DNA from: an uncultured Granulosicoccus sp.
Lineage (GTDB): Bacteria; Pseudomonadota; Gammaproteobacteria; Granulosicoccales; Granulosicoccaceae
Length of the DNA stretch: 64,000 bases
Direction: 5' to 3'
Assembly (NCBI GenBank): GCA_947495035.1
Contig: CANLXI010000033.1
Location: forward strand, 1 to 64,000
Shown here piece by piece: positions 37,629 through 48,866 of the stretch (positions are counted from its first letter, which is position 1; every line of letters starts with the position of its first letter). Position numbers and translations under genes: made by a program. The notes below the pieces were generated by a model, which saw nothing but the letters and a program-made list of their open reading frames with translations, had not been told where the DNA came from and did no database searches.

Positions 37629-38696
37629 ATGAATCCAGTCTTTACTTCAAGGACCGTCGCATTGACCGTGTTTGCCGCGACGTCGGCCGGCATGACTGGC
37701 CTGGCGTACGGTGAAGCGGGTGGGGTTCCGGCGGACAAATTCGATCTGAGCCATTGGAACATCACTCTGCCACTCGATGCCGATGGCGATGAAAAGATCG
37801 ACTCGGTGTCAGTGGCCGATATACAGCAATATTCACATCCGGACTTCTTCTATCTGAATGAGGACGGAGAGATGGTCTTCACGGCGGCCAACAAGGCCAT
37901 GACCACTCCCAACTCTTCAAACACCCGCAGTGAACTCCGACAGATGCTGCGCGGTACGAATACGGATATCGGTACGCACACGCCGGGCAACAACTTCGCG
38001 CTCCAGGCAAACCCTGAGGGCCAGATCTTCGGAGGCAAGCTCAATGCCACGCTCAAGGTCAATCATGTTGCGACCCGGGCAGGTCATCCGGAGAAGTATC
38101 CCGCCTATTCCATGGTTGTCGGTCAGATCCATGCTGACAAGAACGAGGAGCAGATGGCCGAGGGCAGGGGGTTCGGGTATGGCAATGAGCCGCTCAAGAT
38201 CTACTTCAAGAAGTGGCCGGAACACGACAATGGCTCGGTATTCTGGAACTATGAACGGAACCTGGAAAAGGACGATCCGAACCGCACGGATATCTCCTAC
38301 GTGGTCTGGGGCAATGGTTGGGACAATCCGGCAGATCCGGGTGATGAGGGTATTGCTCTGGGCGAGGAGTTCAGCTACGAAGTGAATGTGCAAGGCAATG
38401 TGATGTCATTGAGATTCGAATCTCCCGGGCGCGAAACCCGCGAGTTTCAGATCAATCTGGCGGACAACGTCGACCCTGATGGCAATGTGGACGAGAAAGA
38501 CAACCCAATGGGCTATGCCGAGGATTTCTTGTACTTCAAGGCAGGTGCATACAATCAGTGCAGTACCCGGGATGCTGAAGGCATCTGGTACGCAGCTTGC
38601 CCCGGCACCGGAGAGTGGGCCATTGACAAGGCCAATGGGGATTATGCAAGCGCATCGTTCTCCAGGCTGGTGCTGAGCGAACCGACGCAGGAATAG
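37629..38696 (+). CDS. Secreted alginate lyase, polysaccharide lyase family 7
   Basis: Cleaves alginate by beta-elimination outside the cell or in the periplasm. The 355-aa protein has a signal peptide (about 1-28, ending GLAYGEA) and a single PL7 beta-jelly-roll domain with all three family motifs: RSELR (100-104), QIH (166-168) and YFKAGAYNQ (about 298-306). The QIH form, with Ile, is usually linked to activity on guluronate-containing blocks. An Asp-rich stretch (LDADGDEKID) may bind Ca2+. AGAGGA precedes the ATG. No alginate-uptake or oligoalginate-lyase genes are seen near it, so it stands alone. Confidence 0.94.
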   Translation: MNPVFTSRTVALTVFAATSAGMTGLAYGEAGGVPADKFDLSHWNITLPLDADGDEKIDSVSVADIQQYSHPDFFYLNEDGEMVFTAANKAMTTPNSSNTRSELRQMLRGTNTDIGTHTPGNNFALQANPEGQIFGGKLNATLKVNHVATRAGHPEKYPAYSMVVGQIHADKNEEQMAEGRGFGYGNEPLKIYFKKWPEHDNGSVFWNYERNLEKDDPNRTDISYVVWGNGWDNPADPGDEGIALGEEFSYEVNVQGNVMSLRFESPGRETREFQINLADNVDPDGNVDEKDNPMGYAEDFLYFKAGAYNQCSTRDAEGIWYAACPGTGEWAIDKANGDYASASFSRLVLSEPTQE

Positions 38697-38757
38697 GCGG
38701 CTTGTCTGCTCTCGATCTGTTCACCGGGAAGACGATGACAAGCTGCCGTTGATCCGC

Positions 38758-38794
38758 GCATGGCATCGCAATCGATATGCTTGCGTTGCCATGC
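38758..38794 (+). terminator. Hairpin between alginate lyase and glgC
   Basis: GCATGGCATCGCA (38758-38770) pairs with TGCGTTGCCATGC (38782-38794), 13 bp with one mismatch and an 11-base loop. It lies 61 bp after the lyase stop and could end that transcript, though no T-tract follows. Confidence 0.55.
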
Positions 38795-38905
38795 ACCGAA
38801 AGCCCAAGTCCTGTTCCCGGGCTGCGGGTAATAAGTCAAATCATGCACTGGATTTGCAGGGGCTTGTGCTTTAGGCTGAATCGTCGATGTTGAGGTTTGC
38901 CCGAT

Positions 38906-40138
38906 TTGGACACTATCTGCGAGGAAACGATCTGTGTCTTGCTGGCCGGGGGTCAGGGTACGCGTTTGTATCCCTTGACCTCCGATCGAGCAAAGCCCAG
39001 CGTGCCATTCGGTGGCAAGTACCGCATCATCGATTTCACTCTCAGCAATTGCCTGCATTCCAACATCCGACGTGTCCTGGTGCTGACACAATACAAGTCG
39101 CACTCCCTGCAGAAACACCTGCGCGATGCCTGGTCCATCTATAGTCCGGAGCTGGGGGAGTACATCACGGCGGTCCCCCCGCAAATGCGCACCGGTGAAT
39201 CCTGGTACAGCGGCACGGCAGACGCCATTTTCCAGAATCTGTATCTGCTGGAACGCAGTGGCGCCAAGCGGGTGTTGATTCTCTCCGGGGACCATGTCTA
39301 CCGGATGGATTATGCTGCCATGTTGCAGCAACATATCGAACAGAAAGCGGATCTGTCGGTTGCCTGCATGCGAGTACCGATTGCCGAGGCGTCCTCGTTC
39401 GGCATCATGACAGTGGACAAGAGCGACCGTGTGATCGACTTCATCGAAAAACCGACGCAGGCTGCGCCTTTGCCGGATGACGATCAGCATGCTCTGGCGT
39501 CGATGGGCATCTACGTCTTCGATATCGACGTGTTGCGTGCTCAACTGGATGCGGATCATGCCGCGAGGGATTCATCACATGATTTTGGCCATGATCTGTT
39601 GCCGGGATTGATTGCCACTCACCGCGTTGCCGGTTATCAGTTCGGTGGCCAGGGCGGCAGGGTCAGCCCTGATCGCTATTGGCGGGATGTGGGAACGCTG
39701 GACTCATATTTCGAAGCCAACATGGATCTGCTGTCGAGCGTGCCACCCCTGGACCTCTACCAGGATTCCTGGCCGATCAGAACCTATCAGGGGCAACATC
39801 CACCAGCGCGAGTCACTTCCAGCGAAACCGGCAACATCGGGTCCATCCGCAATTGCATGCTGGGCAACGGCTCGGTAGTCAATGGGGGAACCGTGATCGA
39901 TTCCATTCTGTCTGCTCGTGTCCATGTCGACGAGGCAGCCCATGTCGAATCCAGCATCCTGTTCGATGGTGTACAGGTTGGCGCAGGTGCCATCCTGCGA
40001 CGCTGCATAGTCGACAAGGACGTCAGGATTCCGGCCGGCACCCGAATCGGCTGCGACCCGACAACCGATGCTCGACGATTTCATGTGTCGAGCAAAGGTG
40101 TGGTGGCGGTGCCCAAGGATGCCTTCGTGACTGCATGA
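38906..40138 (+). CDS. glgC: Glucose-1-phosphate adenylyltransferase
   Basis: Makes ADP-glucose, the committed step of bacterial glycogen synthesis. Motifs: nucleotide site LLAGGQGTRLYPLT, PFGGKYRIIDFTLSN, the SGDHVYRMDY metal-binding region, FIEKPTQ glucose-1-phosphate site, WRDVGTLDSY, then a left-handed beta helix with hexapeptide repeats (about 290-400). Only TTG starts are available: 38906 has GAGG ten bases upstream, while 38897 would place that GAGG one base away. An ATG at 38887 is in another frame. No glgA, glgB or glgP is adjacent. Identity is secure, the start is not. Confidence 0.93.
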   Translation: MDTICEETICVLLAGGQGTRLYPLTSDRAKPSVPFGGKYRIIDFTLSNCLHSNIRRVLVLTQYKSHSLQKHLRDAWSIYSPELGEYITAVPPQMRTGESWYSGTADAIFQNLYLLERSGAKRVLILSGDHVYRMDYAAMLQQHIEQKADLSVACMRVPIAEASSFGIMTVDKSDRVIDFIEKPTQAAPLPDDDQHALASMGIYVFDIDVLRAQLDADHAARDSSHDFGHDLLPGLIATHRVAGYQFGGQGGRVSPDRYWRDVGTLDSYFEANMDLLSSVPPLDLYQDSWPIRTYQGQHPPARVTSSETGNIGSIRNCMLGNGSVVNGGTVIDSILSARVHVDEAAHVESSILFDGVQVGAGAILRRCIVDKDVRIPAGTRIGCDPTTDARRFHVSSKGVVAVPKDAFVTA

Positions 40139-40252
40139 CAGGTGTTCCATTGCCACTGCAGCGGCACGCCAGGACCGATGCAGGCAAAGCCGTACGAATC
40201 ACCTGACACCCGTGACGAATCAACTGACAAACGGGTCTGTACGGATGATGGG

Positions 40253-41806
40253 TCAGCTATCGACCTTCACGATCTCCGCGCCATCCAGCCCGGTTGCCTT
40301 GGCAAGCTGTTTCAACCGACTCTGAACCGCATCACTGTCCGGAATGCTGCGATCATCCAGAATTTCCAGGCGCACGGCATCGGCGTCGATTCTGATTCTG
40401 GCGTGACGCAGTATCTCGGGTACGCTGGCCGAAAACCGGTGCCCCAGCAACAGTGTTCGACCCAGAATCTCGGCACGTCGCAGTTCACTGACACTGAGCA
40501 GGTCACTGACCGCATTTTTCACCATGTCATCCACCTTGCCACCATAGCGCGCAAGGATGGCCACCGAGATGAACGCACGTTCCGGATGGGACAGGCCGAT
40601 GAAGGGGAACTGCAACAGCCGCAGAAAGCTGTCAGTTGCGCGGATTTTCTCGTGCTCTCGCCACGCAATGTCGGTCAATGCGCAGACTGCCAGTCTCAGG
40701 CGTTTATCGGATTGAGTCTCGCCTGGAAACAGATTGTCCGTCCATTCACCCAGCGCCTCGCTGAAGGCAGGAACGCGGGCAACCGGTATGCCGATGGCCA
40801 TGGCGCCCTCGATCAGCGGATCACGATACTGCTCCTGTTGGTCCAGTTGCTGGTACAGCCAGCCCTCCCGCAGGCCGTAGGCTGAAAATGCCACTCGATC
40901 CGGCGCCAGTTTGCGCAGCACTCTGGACATGACCAGGGCGGATGCCGGCAGTGTATTGATGCGTCTGCCTGGCGCATCCGGTAGTTCCGCAACCTGCTCG
41001 GGGGTCATCTTGGCGATTCTGTTGGCCAGAGAGCGGACTTCGCTGGCCGGTAACTCGTAACCGTGCACCACACTGATCGGACGATTGTTCATGGCGATGT
41101 GGATACGGGCCAGTGCACGCCAGCCGCCACCAACAGCGTAGAAGACCGGATTGGTCAGCATGGGGGGCAGGCTCTCGGACAGGATGTCATCCACCCATTT
41201 CTTGGCGCTGCCGTAGCCTTCCTGCATCCTGGCGGTCACCGGCAGGGCGCCCAGTGGCATGCTGGTCATCCGCTCGCCGATGCTGTCGCTGAGTACTTCT
41301 GCAACTTCCAGACTGCCTCCGCCGATATCGCCCATCATTCCCTTGGGCTGGAAGAAGCCGGAAATGACGCCGTGTGCCGAGTAGAAGGCCTCTTCTTCGC
41401 CTGACAGAATGCGTGTCTGCAAACCGGTTCTCTTGCGGATCGCATCGATCAGTTCATTGCCATTCTTCGCCCGTCGCGTGGCTTCGGTGGCAAGCACATC
41501 GATACGTTCAACCTTCATCGCCCTGGCGATGGAGCTCAACCGCTCGATGGCATGAAGCGCTCGCGATATGGTGTCGTCGGTGAACCTGCCATCGGCGTCC
41601 AGTCCCGATCCCAGTGCCACCATGGATTTTTCGTTGAAGCGCGGGAAGGGGGCTCGGCTGAGGTCATCGTAGACCACCAGCCGAATCGAGTTCGAGCCGA
41701 TGTCGATCACCCCATAGTGGGTCTGTTGTCGTTCAACGACCCGGTTGGTGTCCATCGACATCTCTCTCGGGTCTGTCTGTGTGCCATCGGATAGACCGGT
41801 TGTCAT
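40253..41806 (-). CDS. Ppx/GppA family exopolyphosphatase
   Basis: Actin-like ASKHA phosphatase that removes terminal phosphate from polyphosphate or hydrolyses pppGpp. The 517-aa protein has phosphate-1 motif GVIDIGSNSIRLVVYD and phosphate-2 motif MMGDIGGGSLEVAEV, a middle domain and a C-terminal HD-like helical domain (LRLAVCALTDIAWREHEKIRATDSF, about 340-460). Ppx and GppA cannot be told apart by eye. GGGGA lies eight bases before ATG 41806; other in-frame ATGs 15 and 17 codons in are possible, as the conserved part starts near residue 30. Converges with glgC. Confidence 0.93.
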   Translation of the reverse strand: MTTGLSDGTQTDPREMSMDTNRVVERQQTHYGVIDIGSNSIRLVVYDDLSRAPFPRFNEKSMVALGSGLDADGRFTDDTISRALHAIERLSSIARAMKVERIDVLATEATRRAKNGNELIDAIRKRTGLQTRILSGEEEAFYSAHGVISGFFQPKGMMGDIGGGSLEVAEVLSDSIGERMTSMPLGALPVTARMQEGYGSAKKWVDDILSESLPPMLTNPVFYAVGGGWRALARIHIAMNNRPISVVHGYELPASEVRSLANRIAKMTPEQVAELPDAPGRRINTLPASALVMSRVLRKLAPDRVAFSAYGLREGWLYQQLDQQEQYRDPLIEGAMAIGIPVARVPAFSEALGEWTDNLFPGETQSDKRLRLAVCALTDIAWREHEKIRATDSFLRLLQFPFIGLSHPERAFISVAILARYGGKVDDMVKNAVSDLLSVSELRRAEILGRTLLLGHRFSASVPEILRHARIRIDADAVRLEILDDRSIPDSDAVQSRLKQLAKATGLDGAEIVKVDS

Positions 41807-42016
41807 GTTCGACGTCCCCGGTGAGAATTGGCTTTGATCACTGTCACATTCATTTCCCTGTCTGACATTTTCCTGATCCGAAGCTTAGCAACTATTGCTG
41901 GTTCAATCGCCTGTCTCAGGCAGAGCCGTGACACAAAGATCAGGTAGCATGCAGCTTGTTGCAGATTTCAAGGGGCGGGTGATGTTCAGGGCAATGAGCC
42001 TGCTCGCCGTACAAGC

Positions 42017-43408
42017 TCAGCGCAACAGACGAACCTTGAATCGACGCCCCTTGATCCTGCCGCCATTCAAGACCTCAAGTGCAAGGCTTCCCTGATCGCG
42101 ATCCACTGCCACATACGCTTTTCTGTCCTGCACCGTGATCTTCCCGATCTGCTCCTTGTTCAGGGATTCCCCGGCAGTCAAGGCGCCGACAATATCACCC
42201 GGTCGAATCTTGTCTTTCCTGCCGGCGTTGATATGCAGGGTTACCGTTGCCGGCAAGGCTGGCCTTGACCGTCGAGCCTCCGATCGTGGCCATTGTTCGA
42301 CAGGAAATCGCCTTTCCAGACGCTGCTCGATGGCCTCGAGGCGGTATTGTTCGTTCGGCAAGACAAAGCTGATGGCAAGGCCGCCATGGCCAGCTCGGCC
42401 GGTTCGTCCGATGCGGTGCACATGGGTATCCGGGTCCAGAGCCATGTCGTGATTGATCACGGCTGCCAGCGTGTCGATGTCCAGTCCTCGCGCGGCCACA
42501 TCCGTGGCCACCAGGATCGAAGTGCTGCCATTGGCAAACAGAAGTATCGATTCGTCGCGAGCCTGCTGATCGAGATCACCATGCAGTGCCTTGGCCCAAT
42601 ACCCCTGATCAAGCAGTGCCTGGGTGAGGCTCTGACAGTGCTGTTTCCGATTGCAGAAGACGATGCAGGAGTCGGGTTGGTTACTCTGCAGCACAGCCAG
42701 CAGTGCGGCGCTCTTGTCGTTTTCCTCCACAGCGTAGAACACCTGTCGGATCGGTTCCTCCTGTTGCAGCGATTCAACGCGTATTTCAACCGGATCCACT
42801 TGAACGGCCTCACTGATCTGTCTGATCTGATCGGGATAGGTGGCCGAAAACAGCAGGGTCTGTCGGCGCCTGTCTGTCCTGTCGAGGATGCGAATGATGT
42901 CATCGTGAAAACCCATGTCCAGCATTCGATCAGCCTCATCGAGCACCAGAGTGCGTACACCATCGAGCAGCAGACTGCCTTTTTCCAGATGTTTGAGGAC
43001 CCTGCCCGGGGTGCCGACAATGACGTGTGCGTCCCGCCTGAGAGAATTGAGTTGAGCCTGCATCGGTTTGCCACCACACAGGGTCAATACACGAGTATTG
43101 GGTAGCGCGCTGGCCAGTCGACGAATGTCGGCAGCGACCTGATCGGCAAGCTCGCGCGTCGGGCACAGGACCAGAGCCTGGGTTCTGTAGGTCTGAATCT
43201 CCAGCTTGTCGAGCAGGCCCAATGCGAAGGCCGCCGTCTTGCCGCTACCGGTTCTTGCCTGCGCCAGGACATCCCGCTTGTCAAGGATGGCGGGGAGGGC
43301 CTGCATCTGGATTGCCGACATGGCGCTGTATTCCAGCGATTCGACAGAGGCAAGCAGTTCCGGGCGCAGGGGCAGAGTGTTGAACGGAGTATCGAGGGGG
43401 GATGTCAC
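42017..43408 (-). CDS. dbpA: ATP-dependent RNA helicase DbpA
   Basis: DEAD-box helicase that acts on 23S rRNA hairpin 92 during large-subunit assembly. From the GTG at 43408 the protein has 463 aa; Walker A is ARTGSGKT (51-58), then PTRELADQV, DEADRMLDMGF, SAT, and HRIGRTGRAG, followed by the DbpA RNA-binding domain (about 390-463: LHINAGRKDKIRPGDIVGALT, AYVAVDR, IKGRRFKVRLLR). The GTG start matches the N-terminus of E. coli DbpA; the frame is open 40 codons further but that part has no helicase-like sequence. In E. coli this helicase is specific to the ribosome. Confidence 0.94.
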   Translation of the reverse strand: MTSPLDTPFNTLPLRPELLASVESLEYSAMSAIQMQALPAILDKRDVLAQARTGSGKTAAFALGLLDKLEIQTYRTQALVLCPTRELADQVAADIRRLASALPNTRVLTLCGGKPMQAQLNSLRRDAHVIVGTPGRVLKHLEKGSLLLDGVRTLVLDEADRMLDMGFHDDIIRILDRTDRRRQTLLFSATYPDQIRQISEAVQVDPVEIRVESLQQEEPIRQVFYAVEENDKSAALLAVLQSNQPDSCIVFCNRKQHCQSLTQALLDQGYWAKALHGDLDQQARDESILLFANGSTSILVATDVAARGLDIDTLAAVINHDMALDPDTHVHRIGRTGRAGHGGLAISFVLPNEQYRLEAIEQRLERRFPVEQWPRSEARRSRPALPATVTLHINAGRKDKIRPGDIVGALTAGESLNKEQIGKITVQDRKAYVAVDRDQGSLALEVLNGGRIKGRRFKVRLLR

Positions 43409-43808
43409 GAAGTGTCGGGGCTCTCGGGTGGAGGAGTTGCCGTGGAAGGCTTGACGGGCAAGGGTGACTTCGCAGGCGCTGTCATGAGCGATGATGGCCC
43501 TTCTTATTGGCGGGCTTGTCGGTGGCAAGTGACCGGGTCTGCGTGCCTGCCAGGTCTATTGGTGTCGTGGATGAATGGAATCGGTGATGATTGCTGACAC
43601 TATGTCCTCAAACAAGTGTAATGGCGTCACATGCAATCGCATTGGCTTCGCGTATTCTCAAGTCTCGAAAGTGTGGTGACTTTCGTTATTCCTCCTCCAA
43701 GTGGTATTGAGGCAAGGAGCCAACGAGGCCAGGGAAGGCCATCTTTTTTCTGCGGCCGAGTCTGCGTCGTACAGGATACACGCCTGAATCCCGGAATGTG
43801 ACAGATCG
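43409..43808. other. 400-bp region between dbpA and the deaminase gene
   Basis: No gene is supported. A perfect hairpin CGAAAGT / ACTTTCG with loop GTGGTG lies at 43666-43685, and a T6 run at 43745-43750 follows a short GGCC/GGCC stem. These might be parts of a leader or of a small RNA, but I cannot show it. The dbpA promoter should be in the left half. Confidence 0.45.
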
Positions 43809-44426
43809 CTAGTTCAACGGGATGCTGTTACCGGATTTGCTGGATTGATAGTGTCGAGATGCCTCGGCATACCGCTGACAGATGGATTCCACCTTTTCGT
43901 CGAGTGCCTTTCTCGTGTCACTCGCCAATGCGTCCTCCTGTTGTGCTATCCACTCCCGGATACCCTCACATTGCCAGAAGGCATTGCTGCGGTGATAGTT
44001 TCCGGGATCGACATCGAACACCTCCTTGAGTATTTTCAGATCGTGTGGAATGGCAAACGCGTCGCGCGAGTCCATGTGGCTGAAAAAGTAGTAGAAGTTG
44101 TCAAAACCGGCCCAGGTGATGGCCGACAGGCACATGCTGCAGGGTTCGTGGGTGCTGAGAAAGATCAATTCACCAGGTGGAAGGCGCTCGGCTGGCGACA
44201 GCTCGTAGTAGCGTTTGAGCAGATGCATTTCACCGTGATGCAGTGGACTTTCCATCTCGTTGTTGGTTTCGGCGAGAAACGTGCTCCGGTCCGATTTTTT
44301 CAGCAGCGCTGCACCAAATACCTTGTTGCCACGTCGTACGGCTTCTTCAGTCAACGGCAGAACGTCCTGCTCGATGGTTTCCAGCAGGCGCTGAACCAGA
44401 GCTGCGTCGGTCGATAGCGATTTCAT
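43809..44426 (-). CDS. Zinc-dependent nucleoside/nucleobase deaminase family protein
   Basis: A 205-aa member of the cytidine-deaminase-like superfamily. The zinc site is complete: HGE at 64-66 (catalytic Glu66) and PCSMC at 95-99 (Cys96, Cys99). Members deaminate cytosine, guanine, cytidine or tRNA adenosine; the long C-terminal part (about 120-205, charged and helical) is not typical of TadA or CodA, so the substrate is open. It lies in a row of (-) genes after the BON lipoprotein, with a 126-bp gap. Confidence 0.88.
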   Translation of the reverse strand: MKSLSTDAALVQRLLETIEQDVLPLTEEAVRRGNKVFGAALLKKSDRSTFLAETNNEMESPLHHGEMHLLKRYYELSPAERLPPGELIFLSTHEPCSMCLSAITWAGFDNFYYFFSHMDSRDAFAIPHDLKILKEVFDVDPGNYHRSNAFWQCEGIREWIAQQEDALASDTRKALDEKVESICQRYAEASRHYQSSKSGNSIPLN

Positions 44427-44552
44427 GTGCGGTCAGCCTCCTTTGGTCAAGAGCAGGTAGGCAGTATGGCACACCCTCTGGCCCTTCCGTCGTCATCGAA
44501 AGAGCCTTGATATCCTCGCATTCAGGATCCCGTCGGGAGTCCGTCGACCTGT

Positions 44553-44864
44553 TCAACGCAGCTCCAGCTCGTCGATCACTCTGCCTTCACGAAAGGCGTC
44601 GCGTGCCGCCTTCAAGGCGGCCTGTCGTTCCTTTTCTGTTTCGACAAAGCCGGATAACAGCAAGGCGCCATCGTCTCTGGTACTGACTCGAATGGCGGCG
44701 GCGTCCACCTCGGTACTGGCAATCAATGCCGACTTCACTTCGGTGGTACGTTGCGCCGTCATGGCATCCACCTGATCGATCTCACGCGTTACCGTGGTAC
44801 AGGCTGCGTTCATCAGCAGCAGGCCAATCAGGAGTCCATGTCGAGCACTGGAGAATGCATTCAT
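44553..44864 (-). CDS. BON-domain lipoprotein
   Basis: A 103-aa lipoprotein: signal and lipobox MNAAC with Cys22, then a single BON domain (about 38-103; VKSALIASTEVDAAAIRV, LLLSGFVETEKERQAALKAARDA). BON domains bind phospholipid membranes; in OsmY and DolP they help envelope integrity under stress. It follows the AsmA gene by 46 bp, suggesting an envelope operon with AsmA. Confidence 0.9.
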   Translation of the reverse strand: MNAFSSARHGLLIGLLLMNAACTTVTREIDQVDAMTAQRTTEVKSALIASTEVDAAAIRVSTRDDGALLLSGFVETEKERQAALKAARDAFREGRVIDELELR

Positions 44865-44910
44865 CGGAGCGTGTCAGCGGTGATGTGGAAAAAAGCCATC
44901 GGAAGGCTCA

Positions 44911-46863
44911 TCAGCGAGCCTCGTCAAGAGAGCTTGCCAGTCCAGAGCAATACGGGCTGCCTTCACCCGATCCTGATTCCAGGAAGGGGAGCAGTGCCGC
45001 TGCAGGTCCCGCCACTGATGCCAGAATGGCGGAGGCCGCCACACGCAGTGGCAATGACTTGCCGGGCAGAATGGCGGGATCTGTCAGAGTGCCGCCAATC
45101 TCGACGGCTGTCTGAGCTGCCAGCAGGCTGACATCCTTCGGATGTGGTTCGATGGTCAGATCCAGTGATTCATCGTTGAAATCCACTGTGCCGTCGGCAA
45201 GAAAGACCGTGTCATCCGTGTCGATCACGAACGTCTGCACCGACATGAGCCCTTCCCTGGTATGCAGGTCGGCGTAAGCGCATCGTATATCCGTCAGTTC
45301 GTCCTTCTCGGTCGTCAGCAGGGTCAATGACTCGACCAGATCAATGCCCGCCAGTTCGGTCAGCAATGCTCCCACCTGACCTTCCGTCATCAGGAGAAAC
45401 ACACCGCCGTCAGCGCTGGCTGCCATTTCCGAAACGGTATCGCCAGTCATCCAGTATTTGGCACGACCACCAATCTGTCCGAAAGCATCATTGTCGATCC
45501 CCGCGCTGGCCATGACCGGGCCGAGATCGACGTGGAGGACGCGAAGCTCCAGAGTGCTGGAAATGGGCTCATCGCTCAACCGGGCATCCAGCGAGCCTTC
45601 CACCACGCCGCCTGCCAGACCTATCGTGAGCGGTTCGATCTTCAGGCGATCAGGCAGCAGCTGTAGCTGCAAGTCCATGGATTCCACAGGCATCAGCTCT
45701 GTTCGAATCTCGCTGGATCGAAACGCGATCTCGCCATTGAACAACGCGCCGAGTTCGGTCAGCGGAATCGGGTTGTCAGGTAGCAACCGCCCGTCAGTCT
45801 GCCCCTGTCCGGTCTGCGCCGCTTCGTCTGGTGCGGCGACTTCGTCCGGGTCCGGGCTTGCACCAATCAATCCGGCCAGATCGTCGAGGTCAAGTACGGT
45901 GGATATGATGTTCGCATAGAGCAGAGGGGGTTCACTGAAGGGGTTGACCCGAATGTCCCCTTGCAAATCGCTGTCCCCGACAACGGCATCGAAGCGACGC
46001 AATATGAATTCATCGTTGTCTCGGCGCAGTGACCCCTCCAGAGAGAAGGGTGGGATGAGAGGCATGAGCATCGATGATACGGCTTCGATATCCTGCAGGT
46101 CCTGGCCTTCGACGGAAAAATCCAGGTCCAGCTGGCTGAAGGAAGACGGCTCACCGATAACCCCCTGGACATCTGCGGAGGTGGTGCCAAGCGTTGCCGA
46201 GGCATCGACCGACAGGTCATTCTGCATGGATGCAACGGCAAGCAATGACTGCGCAGAGACCTGCGCTGACACGGGGAGCTCGTTGATGGTGCCGGTGGCC
46301 TCCGCGGTCAGTGGTTCACTGTCATCACTCGTGGAACCTTGCGCGCTCAGATCGAGTTTCACGTCCAGATCGGTTCGCTGATCTCGATAGGCGATCTGCG
46401 TGCTGTCAATCAGAATGGAACGGACGGCGGGGATTGCCGGTGTCGTGTCGCTGTCATCACCAGAGCTGGCGGGATCGGAGGCAGGTAGCCAGTCTGTCCA
46501 GTTGCCGCGTCCTTGCTCATCGACACTCAGGGAGGCAGCACCCCCTTTCAGCTGTATTCGGTCGATGAGCGGAGACTCATTGAACAAGGCGCGAAGGTTG
46601 GCCGTCGCCGACAACTGCTCGGCATCCACCACTGGCTGGTCGGCCGAATCATCAACGTCAATGCCGGACAGAGACAGACTCGGACTCAAGGTGAACACAG
46701 TCAGCGATGCATCGTCGATGACCACATCAAGACCACTGCTGGCGCTGGCGAGTGAGGAGATCTGACGTGCAAGCCATTTGCCGGGAAGCAGCTCCAGTGC
46801 AATCAGTATCACTGCCGGAACCAACAGCAGCACCAGAACCAATCGCTTTATCCAGTGCGCCAT
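44911..46863 (-). CDS. AsmA family protein
   Basis: AsmA-like proteins are inner-membrane-anchored, mostly periplasmic bridge-like proteins tied to phospholipid movement to the outer membrane. The 650-aa protein starts with one membrane helix (LVLVLLLVPAVILIALELL, about 8-26), then LPGKWLARQISSLAS and the AsmA N-terminal pattern of DASLTVFTLSPSLSLSGIDV. The C-terminal AsmA_2 part (about 480-610) contains LTDIRCAYADLHTREGLM and DESLDLTIEPHPKDVSLL. It sits between cardiolipin synthase and a BON lipoprotein, all on one strand, consistent with envelope lipid functions. Confidence 0.92.
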   Translation of the reverse strand: MAHWIKRLVLVLLLVPAVILIALELLPGKWLARQISSLASASSGLDVVIDDASLTVFTLSPSLSLSGIDVDDSADQPVVDAEQLSATANLRALFNESPLIDRIQLKGGAASLSVDEQGRGNWTDWLPASDPASSGDDSDTTPAIPAVRSILIDSTQIAYRDQRTDLDVKLDLSAQGSTSDDSEPLTAEATGTINELPVSAQVSAQSLLAVASMQNDLSVDASATLGTTSADVQGVIGEPSSFSQLDLDFSVEGQDLQDIEAVSSMLMPLIPPFSLEGSLRRDNDEFILRRFDAVVGDSDLQGDIRVNPFSEPPLLYANIISTVLDLDDLAGLIGASPDPDEVAAPDEAAQTGQGQTDGRLLPDNPIPLTELGALFNGEIAFRSSEIRTELMPVESMDLQLQLLPDRLKIEPLTIGLAGGVVEGSLDARLSDEPISSTLELRVLHVDLGPVMASAGIDNDAFGQIGGRAKYWMTGDTVSEMAASADGGVFLLMTEGQVGALLTELAGIDLVESLTLLTTEKDELTDIRCAYADLHTREGLMSVQTFVIDTDDTVFLADGTVDFNDESLDLTIEPHPKDVSLLAAQTAVEIGGTLTDPAILPGKSLPLRVAASAILASVAGPAAALLPFLESGSGEGSPYCSGLASSLDEAR

Positions 46864-47019
46864 GCAGTTGCAACCTTGAGTGTCGAAAGGAAAACGGCTT
46901 GAGTTGTCAGTATTTCGTCCCGCCAGGGGCCAGACAACCGTTGCCGATCAACAGACTACTACCGTGGTCATCGGCTGAACCGTCAGAACCCACCGATTGT
47001 AGAATTTTCACTATCGCCG

Positions 47020-48675
<1,656 letters not shown>

Positions 48676-48821
48676 GGCGGGTCAATGGCTGGAACGGTCA
48701 GTCACCATACTCCGGCAGTCCGTATGGATCGCGCTGTATGGAGCGATTACAAGGCCATCCCGTGCAGAGCAGATTGCCGGCGCAAGGCTGAATAATGCTT
48801 TCCTCTACCTGGAAAACTCTG

Positions 48822-48850
48822 TATAACATCCATACGCCTTCCATATGGAT
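48822..48850 (+). promoter_or_regulatory. Promoter/operator of the CopG-family gene
   Basis: A TATAAC -10 box (48822-48827) is followed at once by ATCCAT (48828-48833) and by the perfect palindrome TCCATATGGA (48840-48849), continued as ATGGAT. The TCCAT/ATGGA elements recur in both directions, the pattern seen at ribbon-helix-helix operators where dimers bind side by side. Position suggests autoregulation of the downstream gene, inferred only. Confidence 0.65.
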
Positions 48851-48866
48851 GGAAAAAGCAGTGACT

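Noticed and set aside
38887..39144. ATG-started frame at the beginning of glgC as the real gene
   Set aside because: Its translation is unrelated to any known protein, while the overlapping TTG frame gives a full GlgC with all motifs.
38642..39559. Minus-strand open frame of 305 codons opposite glgC and the end of alginate lyase
   Set aside because: Covers parts of two real genes and an intergenic hairpin; translation is not protein-like.
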